NCBI GenBank assembly: GCA_013398295.1
Contig: VZSF01000014.1
Coordinates: forward strand, 187,644-251,643
Length of the DNA stretch: 64,000 nt
Origin: Chionis minor
Lineage: Eukaryota; Chordata; Aves; Charadriiformes; Chionididae
Direction: 5' to 3'
Part shown: one piece after another, positions 34,801-49,800 of the stretch
Position numbering within the stretch: the first letter of the stretch is position 1
Layout: each line of letters begins with the position of its first letter
Program-made: the position numbers and the translations under genes
The notes under the pieces: generated by a model
Told to the model about the DNA's origin: nothing
What the model saw: only the letters and a program-made list of their open reading frames with translations
Databases searched by the model: none

Positions 34801-37800
34801 TGGGGGCTGCTACAACTTTTTGCCACCCTTACTATGGAAAGGAAAATCTAAAGCATTCTGCAACTGTTCCTGGAGACTGCTGCTTGGCTATGGCCAATAA
34901 AGGACTCATTCCCAAATGGCATCTAGCATTTCTCTTTTTCTGAAGCTAAAATGCCCCTATGTCCCTTGTCTTGATTTTTGTTGTGGTTTTTATTTTGTTG
35001 TAGACATGTTTGTTTATTTTCACTCAGAACACAAACATAAATTCTTAGCTGTCTGAACAGTCGAGGTTTTCCTCAATTTTAAAAAAATATTTATTTCAAC
35101 AGAAAAAATAAAACTCTTGTTAGAAGAACTCTGGATGTGCATTGACAGTGCAACAGGAAAAAGAGAGAATCAGGAAAATGATCCTGTCTTGGGTGAGATG
35201 GCATGCAAAGTCTTGAAGTTTTCTTGAAGCTGTCTCTCTGACCAAAAATAAATATTGGTATAATTTTTTCAGCTTCTGTTCAGGATAAGGCATGGCCTGA
35301 AAAAAGAAGGCTGACTGTTACAGAAGGTAGGTTCCAGTAAATGTGTATTTATTAATATGCAAGTGCATTAATGTAGTGTTACTGGGATATAACCAGGTTG
35401 GGTTCTGTTTGTGTAACTTTTTTTTGACAGACTTGAATACTTCCTTTGGTGATTGCCTGGTCAAGTACATGTGTGATTAAAATATTTGAAAAATAATTGC
35501 AAATACTAATTTGAACAGCTGAATAAACTGGAACGCTCTTCTAAATAAAAGCTGTTGTAATCTGCTGTTGCAGTGTAGAAATGAGACTCTCTTACTATCA
35601 GCTGCTTTGACTGTTTCTAAGTAATCAAAACTCACCTCTCATGTTTATACCTTAATTATTATATCATTATAAACTCTGCAGTATATAATGTGAATTATAG
35701 GATGACAGCACTCTTTTTGGTCTGAAACAAACACATGGTAACACAGTTGGATTGTAAAACTTAAGAAGCTGTTACCACCATTTTCTTCATTCATACCTGC
35801 CTGAATAATAATAGATAATGGTGCATTAATTTTCATATTCATGGTACAGAGAAACAAAATGTATAATTTGGTGATAATTTTAATATTGTAACGTGATATT
35901 CGGTATAATGATAAAAAATAACCTGAATAGTTATCCACATGTACATTCACAGCAAACTTGAACTGCTTTAACTTCACATAACAGGTGTCATTTTCCTTCT
36001 GCCCTCAAGAGTAATAGGTGCCTTGAAACTGCATTAGTACTTCTGTAGTTTTCTCTCCAGCATGTGCTTATTAGTCTTTCATTTTTCTTTTATTTACTAC
36101 TTTAGTTTTCTGTAACTTGGTGTGTAGAGGTACTGTCTGGGATAAACACCCTGCCTTATTTAGAGCTTTGAAGATCAACTGTTATCCTGTCTCCTACCCT
36201 GTTCAGGCTGAAAATTTGCTACCAGTGTAGAACCAAATGAATCTAGTTTCAGACTGAGTTCCAGTGGAATACACTTAAGAGGTGCTAAAATATAAGGACC
36301 AGTTCCTAAGCCAATTTATCAACCTCATTCCCACCAGTTTAATGCCGCACATTGGTGGCTTCAGCTCCAAAACTGAGCTAGACCATTGTCCCCTGAGATT
36401 CTAAATTTGTTATCTTGATCAAGGGTTGATCAAAGAACAAGAACAAACACGAGAAACTGAAGAGTTTGAAATGTGGGTGATTTCAGGGGTATTGGGTTCT
36501 GGTGTCATCCTCTTCCCATCTACCACAAGGGGAACTCTACATTCCAGCAGTCTTGTCCCATCTTTCCTATTCACATCTCAAGGAAGCTACAGTACTTTCA
36601 CAAAAGGAAGCAATTGTCCATAACAGTCCCTTCTAGTCAGTCCCTCTTTTGCTTTTGTTGGAGAGGCTAGATAACTGCAGAAATACGCCTTTTTTTCTGT
36701 TTCTTTGGGTTTGGGTTTTTTTCCTCTTTAAGCGTTGGGCAGCCATCACGTTGTTCTGCCTCTCATGAAAGTGGCCGTTACCTTGTATTCGTAATAGCAA
36801 AGTGCTTATGTTTACAGATGGATCTTCTAGCAGGGGAAATAAAAAAAAGGATCTTAATGAGTTTGCCCTAATTTCTTGTCCCATATTATAATGGTTTCAT
36901 CTTAGAGAGCAAATCAGCTTGATGGTAGTATTGCTGAAGCATCTTTTCCAGAGAATGTCAGTTCATCTGTCTGCCCGGATCTAGCATTTCAGAAAGATAC
37001 CTGTTTGGCTGATTTCTTAGTGCACGCAAGTGTGCTGTAAAATATCCAAAGCTTTGCATTCCAGTCAGCGCCTTCTCTGTTCCACCAAGATTGATAACAC
37101 TTTGAATGCCTTTCTTGAAGAATATGTTCAGGTATGAAAACTGGAAGACTCATCAGGCTTTCCATTCATATGCCATTTTGAAAACCTCATAGAACATGAG
37201 GCTTTTGCCAAACTTAATTTAAAAGCATTTTTTCTTGATCTTGGTAGTATTGTTAGAAATCTGCCAGTAATAAAGTTGACTGTACCTACAATTGACCATC
37301 AAACCAATAACCTTAGATTGTAATCTAAGGTTAATAAGACATTGCTGGTTTTTCAGACTTCAGAAAATTGTTTTCCGTATAATTTGGGCATAAAGTCACC
37401 TACATTGTGAATGGGCATGTGAAGAAGCATTTGAAGAATCTTTCAGCCCAGTGCTGAAGATTTTGGTAATTTGGATTCTCCAACACGCACTGTTTGTATT
37501 CAGGCTTATGGTGAGAGGAGATGAGGAAAGATGGGAAGACCACGTCTGGCAGGAGCTGAGCCTCTCCAAGTAGTATGTATAATGGGGTTTGAGCTAAATC
37601 TGGCCTACGACAGAGCTATACCAATCTTACCTGATCTTCCTTTTCATTTGGGGATCCAGGATAGGGGAGAAGCTGCATATAGATATTAAGAGCAGGGATG
37701 GAAAGGAGCACGCTGGAGGTAACTTGGTGTCTGCTTCAATACCAGATAAAAGGAGATACAAGGCACTGGCATTGTATGTAAAATACAAAGATAACACCGA

Positions 37801-40800
37801 ATCCCTAACGACCTGTGTATGTTTTATGGTCCTGAGATTAAAGTCCGTAGGATGTGAGTGATTTAAGAAGCAGACCTTTTTTCTATCTTTTAAAACCATC
37901 TCAAGGTAGCATCCTTTTAGATAGTGTAGCATTGTGTATTTAGTTTCAGGTATGCAATGTTCGCCGTAATTACTTGTTTCACATGATGGGATGTGTGGAT
38001 TTGCTGTCTCAAAAAACAGAATACTATCTGTAGCTATAAAGAATACCTAGTGTATAAAACATCTTGAAATTCACATAATTGGAAACAGGTTGAAAAATCA
38101 AGGGTCATCAGCAGGGCATTAGAAATTTTCTGTGGAGGCGGAGAAATACTACTGTTTGTCACTGAAGTTGGTACTGCCAGGTATTTGCAGCATTGTGCTG
38201 ATTGTGATGAGTTTTTGCTGTAAACCAGAAGAGATTCTATGGCTAGATGAATTGTTTTTATAAAATACCCAGCATCTTAATCTGATCCTTCTTTTTGAGA
38301 GGGGGGAAAAAACCAGGAAAACAGGACTTGTTTCAGAAAGTTACTTGTTGTTTAGGGTGGGGAGAGAAGAGGACATTGTTTCACAGCAGTGAATTGCCCT
38401 ATATTGCGTACAATCAGGAGCAAAGATCTGAGTTGTAAAACTCAATTTGTTTAGTACCAAAGCAACCAATGTTAGCAAAAGATTGCTTATTTCACCTCTG
38501 CTCTCCTTTCTTCATATTTCATGAAGGAAGTATTTCACAGTAATGTGTGGTAGATTTTGATGATGTTTTCTGATCAGAGTAATTTTAAGCTTATCTCAAA
38601 AGTGGGAGAAGACAGCGGTATAAGGGTTTGAAGCTATGTGGACTAGATTCCAGTTTATAGATTTGAGGGTCAATTTGTTAAGTGACATAATGAAAAAGGT
38701 CACAATTCCCTGGATAAAGTAAAATTTGTCTGTGAAATACGGTCTATGAGAGGATCCTTCTGATGAGAAGGGCTCGATACTAGTAGGGCTTTTCCTGAAG
38801 GTCAGGCCATGGTGCCAAAGGGTTGGATGTTTCCTAATGAGAAGTTTTCAGTTTTAGCCTGAACCTTTGAAATTTGCTATGACAGCTCTTTGTACAGATA
38901 AAGGAGTAACAGTGACAAAAGCATCTCATTCCTAAAGAAATTCAAACAGTTATCAGGGACTGCGTTGGCAAGGGATAAGGAGAAAAGAATGGAGAATCTT
39001 AGTTACTCAGAAATTATATCTTTGATCCATTTCTCAGAGGGAACTTTTTAGGGGATGGTATATATATATCAATATTCTTGGGCTGATGACTAATCTTGAG
39101 AGTAGAGATAGGATGTGAAGCTCCTGATAACTTAGTACTATTATGTAGTTCACTGTGCAAAGTAAACTTCCCAGCTAAGTGAAGTTCTTCTAGGGGCGAA
39201 ATAGGAAACTATGTGTTTCTGCCCGCTTCAGTGTGAAGTAAGTTCTGAGTTTAGAACTGATGGGCACAAAGGAGCATGAAAGAAATCTAAGATACAATCT
39301 TACATTATATCTTGGAGAGAACCACCTTCTGAATTTTCCTCCTTTTCTTTGTTCCTGCTTGCGAAGGATCTCCTTTTCCCTTGGATGGTCTAATGGGACT
39401 CGAATGGTAAAAGGACTATCTAGGTTTTTCATGACAAGATGCAGAACATCCTGGAAGCTCTATGTAAAGATAGCTTGTAAATAGCTTTCTAAAACAGCTC
39501 GTGATCATAAAACTTGTAAGATGCTGCTTTGATCAAAGGAGATATCAGAGCTTACTTATCTTTGGGGAAAATGAGGTGGTAAGTCCCTTTTAGGCTGAAC
39601 AGTTTCTCCTTCCTCCTACTCTCTGTTGCAGCAATTGAGATTTTTGATGTGGAGTTGCTACATGAAGTGACTGAGATGGATCTTGGAAATAGGGTGTTTG
39701 ATCAGTTTTCCTACTAACTCCTTAGTGGACCCAATATATTAGAATGTGCTTAAAGGTTATTGGGAGACAGGGCTCTGGGAGGTCACTTTCACCTATTAAA
39801 TTAGTGGTTTATGAATCTGATACTGTTCATGCTGCTTCAGAAGTATCTTTGCAAGTTCTAGTAGTGGATAAACACTGACAGCAATAATGAAGCACACTAT
39901 TTTTCCAACAGAATGCAACTTGTGACAATTAAATCAGTATATCCTCTGTTCAAAACCATTTTGTGCACATGCAATTCTTTGTACTGTGGGATGGTACTTG
40001 GATGTACACAGAATAAGCTTGATCTCTTGCTTGAATACTGGTGATTCTATGTCCAGCAGTGTTTGTGAGCACTGTAAACAAGATCACACATACAAATGTT
40101 GTATAAGAATTGCAAGTACTACAGAGTACTACACTAGTTCCATGTGGCACACTGGGGTTTTGGGATTGTTGATTTCTTACTGTTTTATTGGAGGTAATCT
40201 TCTATATTTATAAAATCATAGAATTTAAATTTCAGAAAACTGGGCCATATTTTTACTGTTAAAAGTACCTAGCACAATTATAATCAATATTTAAATTCTT
40301 CATCTCTACTGTTTAGACTTTCCAGGGGCAATGTGTTTTGTCTGCATGCCTAAGAAATAGGATACTGTGTAATAATAAAAAGCGTGATTTAAAAAGGAAC
40401 GAAACAAAAAGTACAGTGCAAAGAATCACACAGAGCATTTGGACATGCTTTCTTGCTGCTAGAATAGCTGTAAAAGTGCTATAGTTGACATTATCTTGAA
40501 AGGTTTGTCAAGTGCTCAGTATCTTTCGTTGTCTTAGCGTTTCAAACTCCTTTGTGCATAGGTATGTTTCAGGGGGAACCTCACTTTCAAGAAAGTTGTG
40601 GGTTTTTTTTTTTAAGGGTTCAGCTTTAGCTAAGTAACATCATTAAAGACAAAATCTTGTATGATTTGAGTCAGTAGTGAAATATAAAGAACAAACATTT
40701 TAAAAGCATAGGCATATTAAATCATAAGACTAGGAATGTAGCTAAGAACTCCCTTACTGTGTTTATGACAGGATATAATTGTAACTGGCCTGCAAGTGCA

Positions 40801-43800
40801 GCTGCTGGTTCAAAGTTGCAGGTTGCTTTAAGTTGAGAATTACAGCATGAGTGGGCGAGGTCACTGCATGCTTGTCCTGCTTTTTCTGAACATCATTTAT
40901 TGGGCTAAAACTGAATTAAATCATTGAGCTGAATGGACCTTCAGTACTGTCCTGTATTGTCCTTCCTGATAAGAAAAATTGGGAAGAGTAGTCTTAATGA
41001 TCCAAGTCAGAAAGTGGTTTGGGGGGGAGCTCTTTGCACATATGTATACCTTTTTCATGAGAAAAGAATTGTTTCTGAATAACATCTGATCTCTGTAAGG
41101 AAAATATTTCTGAAAGTGACAGTAAGTGCTTCTTATTACTGATCTATGGGAGCATCGCTTGGAAAGATGGTGATGCGTTCTTATTACTATTGTGTTATCA
41201 TCTCTGTAAAGAAAAACGAGAGGGGAAAAAATTCTTAACAATATTTTTGTGTCTTAGAAACTGTACAAATCCACCAAAAGATCAGGAAGCATGATGGCAA
41301 AATGCTGCCTTGGTATTCTTCACTAGAAAGTGCTGGAAAGCAAAATGCTGTGACAGACATGCAACTTCAAGCAAGTACTGAGCCTTTTGGAGGTGACTGT
41401 GTTGAGAACAGGACTACTGAAGAATATCTGCATGATGGTGAGGATAAAACCATAGATGCGATAATACAGACAGATGGGGCGCACAGTGGTTCAGACTTCT
41501 CCGATCAGGAGCAAAAGGGCCCAGGTGGAAATGTGACGGATATATTGAATTGGGCCAGGCCTCTCCCTGCTCTACTTTCTCCAGTACAGCTTTCACCACT
41601 AAATACACAGGTGAGTTTCAGGATGTCTCTGATTTGGCACTAACTTGGTTGTATAATTACTGCAAAAATAATAATCTGATATTCCTGGACCCTTTTTTCT
41701 TTTTTTTTTTGAGTATCTGTATTACTTACTTGTGCTCTGAAAGGATCTCTGTGTGAGCATTTAGATCCATATGGAGACTGCTAGCATACTGCCTGTGAAA
41801 GGGGGCAGAACGTAATTTTCAGAGGTATATTTAAAACGAAGTCACCCATGTCTCAACTGCAGCTGTAATTTCTTTTCCCACTGTTACAGACTTACAGTCC
41901 CAACTCCTGTTGGGTGTGCCTTTAATAAGTGTGGCTTTAATAGCAAAATTCCACAGCTTGAAAGTCAAGGTCAACCTACTCAAATGCTGTTTTCCAGTAA
42001 TTGTAGAATGCAAGTTGGTAGCTAAGGGAGCCTCTGACTTTTCACAGAAGTACTTTCCGTTTTCTATGAAGAACAGTAATTAAGAAGGATGTAATTCTGT
42101 TGATCATCTTTCAAAACTACTGCATGTCAGGGCCATCAGTGTATTTGTTTAGAGAAACATCTTAAAACTGATACTAGGCTTTGGAATATTAACTTTGTGT
42201 TTTTCATTAAAGGATGTATTGTTTGGAGAAGTCACAGGTTCCAGCGACGAAGAAGTTGATTGTAGTGCTTCTGCAGTGGAGGATGTTTTACAGGAAGATC
42301 AAGTTCAGCCTCAGAGTTGTAATGTATTCAATGAGGAGTGTAACACAGAGAGCAAATTATGTGAGCATGGTCTTGATGCAGAAATCTCACATAACCCGAG
42401 TTGGAGTGAAAAGAATGTTCGTATTGGTCCAAAGATACCAAGCAAGGAGGAGAGAGATGCTGAAACAAAGCAAGCTGAAGCTGCTACTTCAATTACAAAC
42501 ATGGAAACTAACAAAGATTGTTTGGAGGAGAATTCTGAGAATATGGAAACTGAGAAGAGTGAACTAACTGAAGCAAGAGCACATGAATTAGTAGCCATTG
42601 AAGAAAAGAACGCAAATAGTGAGGACATGCACAGTGTAGAGGGAGGTTCTGCAGCTGATTTTACATTGCACAGTTTCAAGCCTCAGAATCAAATGGAAGA
42701 ATCTAGTGAGTTAGAGCAAACAAGGGAGAGTGTAATCTTAATCAGAGCTGTTGATTATGAGGTTACACATGAAAAGCATGGTGAATTAATTAAAGCAGAA
42801 CGAGATGGATTATCAGGAGAGGGAGAAACTCCCAGGGCAGTGTCTGTTCTTCAAAATGTTACTCATTTGCCACCTGAGCAATGCATTGTGCTTCAAAGTG
42901 AAGACTCTGAGGAGAAATCTGCTATGTTGATACAGAATGAAGTGATTGAAAATGAATCAAAAAATGTGATCAAAGTAACTAATATGGCAAGTGATGTAGA
43001 GGAAAACATAAAACAAGTGATAATTGGAGAGGAAATAACAGCTAGAATACAGATGAAAGGACTCTGTGCAGAGGCAAATAATGAGAGAGACCTCTCTGAA
43101 AACATATTGTCCAATTTCAGTAGTTCAAAATCCTTCTGTGAAGTGGAGTGTCCTAAAGACCTAATGGTAGAGCATGATGGGGAAGGAGTAATTATGGAGA
43201 CTGAGGGAGATGCTGGAGCTATTGAGATCTCTGCACACTCTCAGTGCTCTGAAATAAAACACGACAATGAAGAGATGCTGGAGAAACCATGTGTGCAAAC
43301 AGTACAAGATGAAGTGGACAGAGAATGCGAACCAGAGACCGGTGAAGTCTGTAGACATTACTTAACTGTATCTGCTATTGAAGGAATCAGATATTCATTG
43401 TCTACAGATGATATAGGCAAATATGTAGGTACGGAGAGGACTACTTTGTCAGCCTTTTCAAAAGATGATGAGCAGCTCAAAATTGAAGACATGAATATAA
43501 CCAGACCTCAGACTATTGAAGTAGCCATAAAATTGAACAGGAAAAGCGTTCTGGAAATAGCTGAATCATCAGAAGTACTCCATAGCGCAGAAAATGGAAA
43601 ATTAGTAGATATAAAAGAGGAGAGATATTTAAAAGGCAAACCGCACCAGGAAGAAAATGGTAGTAATTCATCACAAGGGAAGTCGGACCTGGAAAGTACA
43701 CTTGCTCTACCGAAGACAGCATGTGTTACTGATGCAGAAAGCAGTGTAGCTAAGTGTGAAACTTCTGTGTTAGATTTTACAGAAATAAAAGGTGAAATAA

Positions 43801-46800
43801 AACAACCTGAAAACCTGTGTAGTTCATTAGATCATGGATTGTCCAAAACTCAAAACTTAAGAGTGTTTGAATCTCGAGAGACTGAATTCAAAGTTAATCC
43901 AGAAGATTTCAGAGAGGAAAGCAGTGAGCTGTTAAAAAGAGTGGATAGTATTGAATCTGTCTTAGTAGAAAGTAATCCTTCTTCTCAGGCACAATTTGCA
44001 AAACCTCTGAATCAGTTCGTGGTCACTCAGAATATTAAATGTGATGAAATAAAAGAGGAATTAAATAAACAAAGCAAGAAACTGGTGGCTGAGACTTGTT
44101 CCAGTTCATTTAACTGGGAAGAGAATGTTGTGAAGAAAAATAATATTTCAGAGATCATCTGCCCACCTAGTTCAGAAATGGATTTTAATAGTGGCTTGGC
44201 TTGTTCTACTCAAGGGGACTTGGAGTTGGGCTGTATAAATACTGAAGAAACAGAATCTCCTGTGCAAATAAGAACTGGCTCGGGATCCACAGTGCCTTCT
44301 GATCTAAACTGCAGTCTTCAGAATGTCGTCAGTTTTGTTGACGCTAATTTCACAGAAAAGGGTGCTTTTTCCCAGACATGCAAAACCAAAGGACATAAAA
44401 ATTGTGTTACGGATAGTGCATTTAACTCCTCTTCAGAAAGCTGGGAAGAGGGTGCTGAGGTCCTATCTGCTGAAAAAGACAACATGTGCAAAGAACTGGA
44501 CTGCCCTGAGGGGGAATGTATACACAAAAATGAAGTGAAAATTCCAGATGAGAAGGAGCAGCCAGTATATAAAGAACCTCAGACATCTGTTAAATCACAG
44601 ATCCTGGATGCAAGCTCTTATAATAAGAATACTTTTATTCTCCAGAAGTTTGATTGTCAAGAATCAGAATGCAGGACTTCTCTGTGGGAGGTTAGAACAG
44701 ATCCTTCTGGAACTGGTTCACTAACAGCTGGGGGAGAAAGCGAAGAATTGAATAGTTTCGAGCCATCTGGGAAAAATGCCATAAAAATGTCTAAAAATGA
44801 TTTTGATATGCCAGAGCAGAGCAATGAATCTGAAGAGAAAGACGGTTCAATACAAAAAGTTACGTATGTGAAATGTTCTGAAGGTGATCCCATGTTCAGA
44901 AAGGAACTGAAATCTTCCAGGGGAATTGCAATGGGTACTCTGGAAACTGGTGAAGTTGTTGATGCTAATTACCAAGTATGTGAACTTCATTCAACAACGC
45001 ACCCAGGAAATACTTTGACTGACAGTCATCTAAAAGCAGACACTATGGTGGATGTGGATACACACTGTGAAACTGACAGCTCTCCAGATACTGCAAATGA
45101 GTTGTCAGTTGTGGTTGGGGAGGGTGATCCTAAAGACTTAGCCTCTTGGAAAGGAGAATGTATACTAGTAACATCTGAAAATACTGAGGGTGCTAATGAA
45201 TGCACTGTAGATTCTAACAGAGCTGGATGCATCAATGACAGTGAGGAAAGTCCGTTAAAAACTGTGACATCAAAAGATACCACTGTGTTGCAAAATGCTT
45301 CTAAAAATAGATTACCACTACGCCAGATGTTAACCGGATTCTCAGAAACTTGCAAACTGGCTGCAAAAAAGAGTAAACTAGATACAAGAATGTTAGCACT
45401 TGGCAATTTCTTAGAAGAAAATTATTCTGACAAACCTCAGTCAAATGTGGAGCAAAGTCTACCACACGGTGTTCATACAGGGGTCTCAGTGTCTGAAGAA
45501 TACAGTCATGATCAAACTTGCACTTCTTGCAACATAGGAGAAGACAATACTGATACTGTCCTAGATGGTAGTAGTAGAAAAAAAAATTTTGTCACGCATC
45601 TTCCAAATCCCGCCCTGCCTGATGCAGAGTGCAGTTGTCAGACAGTTAGGCAGCTTTCTGAGCCACAAAAACCAGTACTTGAGAAGCTATGTATGTTGGA
45701 GTCAGAGCCCTATGTGGATGTTGCTGTGAAAAAGAGCAATAAATTGAAATGCAAAGAGCAAGAACCACCTGAAACCTTGACTGTTTCAACCAAGACAGCT
45801 GCCCAAGTAATGCCTGACAAGCTATCAAAGAGGCTGTTTCAAGGTAAAAGAAAAACAAAGACTCACAAAGTTAAACTAACTCAGACAGTTCTTGCAAATG
45901 CTGATACTTCTATGCCAACAAAATGCTCATCTGAGACAATAAATAAAATTAGGCAAGAGATGGGTCCTCCTCTGCCCCCCTTGTTACTGCCTTTGATTGC
46001 TACTCCTCCAAAAGCTGCGTGTACCCTGTCCCCAGTAATGTCTTCTAATGGTCGATCCTCTTTGCTTTCCCCTCTTGATGACCTGATATCCCCACTACAT
46101 GAAACTCCTGTTCCTCCCCTCATGTCTCCATTAACAGATACTCTGACAGTAAGATCTGCTCTCTTACTTTCTCCTCCTTCACCCTCAGAAATGGCAGTAG
46201 GTAGAAGGATTCGCTCCTCACCTTTGAAATTTTGTACTTCCATTCCAAAGCATGCACTTCCTGTCCCAGGAAGATTTCCTCTGCTTGCAGCTGATAGTGC
46301 TGCTCCAGGTGCTCCTCAGGAGAACTCTGTGAAAATATTGGACACTATGTACCCAGAGCTGTCAGCAAGGGCAAGGACACTAAACATTCTGAAAGGCAAT
46401 ATTCAGCTTAACCGGTGTGCTTTTTCAGACAGCCAAAATTTGCCAGGACCTGTGGCTCAAATAGGTGGGTTCAAAGCAATTGCATCTACATCAACTGCTT
46501 TTGTTAAAACGGGGAGCAATTTGAAATCTGATACTAGCAAAGATCAAGACAAAGATGTGCAAAATCAGCAATTGCCTTCAAGCTCATCAAATCTTGAAAA
46601 ACGGACACTGTTGCCAATATCTATGCCAAGAAGTGCAAAGAGGTTGAGGTTGGACAGTGAGCCACAGCCGGAGCCCAGTGATATTGCTGCTATCCGAAAT
46701 ACTGAAAATACAGCTTCTGAAATGCAGGAGGCTTTCCTTGCCAAAAGCTGTGAAAGCAGTGATTCAGCACACAATTCCAGTTTAGAAGCATCACTACCAG

Positions 46801-49800
46801 TAAAGAAGGTTATTGATCCTGACTGCCAGAAAGTTTCGTTGGCATTGAAGAAAATTGCTGAGTCCTGTTTTGACTTGTTACCAGTTATTAAAGGTCATGT
46901 GCATGTTGGCAATATCTCAAAGATTCCAATAATGAGAGATGAAGAGAAAGAAATTGTCTATGAATTTGGTATAAAAAAAAAGGTAAGTAGCATAGTTTTT
47001 AATTTTGTGTTTTAATAATGACTTCTGTGCAGATGAAAAAAGTTTAAGTGTGTAGTATTTGAATTGTTGAGGCAATCTGCAGTTCCAAAGTGTGGTATCG
47101 AAAGGTTATCAGATATTGAAACTTCTGTAACTTAAGATACAGAACTTCATAAGAAACTACTATTCAGTGGTGCAAAACTGCATTTGCACATACATTCACT
47201 TCCTGATGTATGCATAAGCGACTTTATTTTTGCAGCGGATAGCATTAACAATTGTAGTAGTTCCTCTGAAAGTGTGAGGTTTGATTATCCTTTTTATTTT
47301 TTCAATCGAGTAAGAGAAACTACATTGTATATACAATAGTGACACGTCCTTTCGTTCCATGTTTACCTTTATTATTCTGCATTAGGTTGTTCAAATGGAT
47401 TTTATTGCAAAAAATCTTGCATTAGTTTGTTTCTTGGAACTTGCTTAGCATCAGTGCTGAATAAGTTCACTTTAATTGCTGTCTTTCTCATAGATAATTT
47501 GTAGTCTATAGCAGAGCAATTCACCAGCTGATGCATGGCAGAATTTTGAGCTATTTCAGTTCTTGAATGTAATTAAGTTGTCCACAGATGTTGCTACTAA
47601 GTTCTTGGGTCATCTTTGCTAGATGTTGCCAAACCTGGTAACTTCATAGAAGCAAGGCTGTGGCAGCTTTATGTTTCCAGGTCCAGCCAGTAGCGAGGCC
47701 AAGTACGTACTCCGAAGAGGCACACAGTATGTGCCTAATCTTGTTCCCTTCTCTGGCTGATCAGGGTGAAAGCCTAGCAGTGGACAATATGTATATACAG
47801 ACCATATGGATCCCTCCAGTAGCTAACATGAGACACTCAGTATATCCAGTAGGGGACTCCTCCCCGCTTCTCTAATGCACTGACAGACTTACAGACACAG
47901 AAGCACGCACGCATTCCTAGCTGCTTCAGACCTATGGCCTTACCTGCGTCTGACCCTCAGACCCCTGGTCTTTCAACTGTCTGGCTTGGACCTTCTGGTT
48001 CCTCACAAAGCCCAACACTCAGACTCCCTGGTGCCTGCAGGTACCCAGTCTAAACCTGTGGCCTCTCCAGCTCCTGGCTCCTAAGCCTCCCTGCTTTTAG
48101 CCCTCCTTCCTGTGTAAGTTTTGCACAATCTCCATAGTTTCCTTCTTTGCATCTCACATTGAGCCCCATGTTACTGTAGACAGGTACGCCCCCTCCCCAC
48201 CTCCTGCAGTGTGTAAGGTGATGAGGGGAGGGACTGCTGTTGACTAATAAGTCCCACACCTGGACAATGGGCTGGCTGTCCTCCTCTGACAGCTCTGGAA
48301 GGAGCCAAGTTGGGGTGCTCCATTTGCTCCAATTAGGATATTTGGGTTCCTCTACCTGTCATCATTCCTCCCCTCACTTTTTATTTAAGGAGGATATTTT
48401 TTAATCATATATCTAAACAATTTATATTTAAAGAATGGTAGTCCTAGCCTGCATCTGTTTAAGGCATGTTTATTCTGGGAAGTTGATCCTCTTTTTCTTT
48501 CAGTGCTTGCCTCTGATTTACTTTGCTGCATTTTTATTTGTATGCAAACAGTATTCTTGCAAATAAGATAGTCGTTCTTTTTAATTGTCATACTACTATA
48601 ATGTTATCAGATATTCTCAAGTATATAATAGTCTAACTGTATTTGTGCCTTACAGCATTTAGCAGAGTCCTTGCTGTGTGTTATTCTCAATAAACTCAAG
48701 GCTCAGAAGAATGCCACAAATTACAATTTCAATCAGGCTCTATGTCGAGTCTATACAGGAATTTGTCGACAGGTGGGAGATTTGGAAAGAGCTCGCCTTT
48801 TCTGTTACAGCCTACTTAAAGAAGGTATAGTACGGCTTAGTGGTCTTGTTATCTTTAATATGCTGTGTCTTTGCTGTAGTGTTCCAGAATATCTTTGTAA
48901 AAACAAACAAAAATCATGTGAAAGGGACATTTTTCCTTAAAACGTTTTCCTATAGTGCAGAAGTATAGACAGCTCTAGAAGAAACTTCCCTTCTCACAGT
49001 TCCTCTGCATCTGTGTCTCGGTTCAGTGATGACCTGGGCTCTTCCTAGTCTACCCATTTTTCCAAAGAAATATTTTATTTAGGATCCTCAGTGCTTTCAT
49101 TTTTGCCTCAAAATGATAATGTGATTCCAGGGAATTTTGTACTTTTTGCTTATTAGTGTTTTCTTATTTTAACTGAGTAAGCAAGTGTGATTTAAAAACA
49201 TGTATTGGCTTAAAATAGTGCCAGGAGTTGGACAATACCTTAATCAAACCCAGTACATTTATACAATGTGTCCTCTTCCCATTATCCAGTCTGTCTTGGT
49301 TGACAGGTTTTTTCATTTTGATTCCTTTCCTCTCTCCACCTCCCTTTGGTTCCCAGTAACAAAGATAATATATACATACTGTCACTGTACTAAATTAAGA
49401 GTCTATCTTAGTTCTGGAAGGACTTCACTTAGTTTGAAAGTACCGAGTACAGGGCTCAAAACAGTATGCTGGTGTTTGTGTTTCAAATTAAAATAAAATA
49501 AAATTTGAGAGCAACGAGGAGCAAAATGCTACAACTTTTGATTGCTTCAGTTAGTGGTTATCTTTCACGTAACGTCCCTGTCATCTTTTTTTTTTTTTTT
49601 AAAATCTTGTTAAAGATTGTGATACTGATTTGTTCTTAATTATAACTTTTTTTTTTTTTTTGAGTTGGGATATTTTTGCTTGGGTTCTTTACTTGGGTTC
49701 TTTTTGGAATTACTCTTTCCTTATCTGTTTTTCTGTCCTTCATACAGTCCATCTTAACTTGCCTTTCACTTTTTTCATATTTCTAGTTTTAATACTGCAT

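Noticed and set aside
42311..46774. Several antisense frames of 60-126 codons inside ICE1 exon 14
   Set aside because: They are shadows of the long sense coding exon and have no domain or independent support.
48671..48940. 89-codon frame that extends exon 15 into the intron
   Set aside because: Only the first part matches ICE1; similarity stops at the donor at 48825 and resumes in exon 16.
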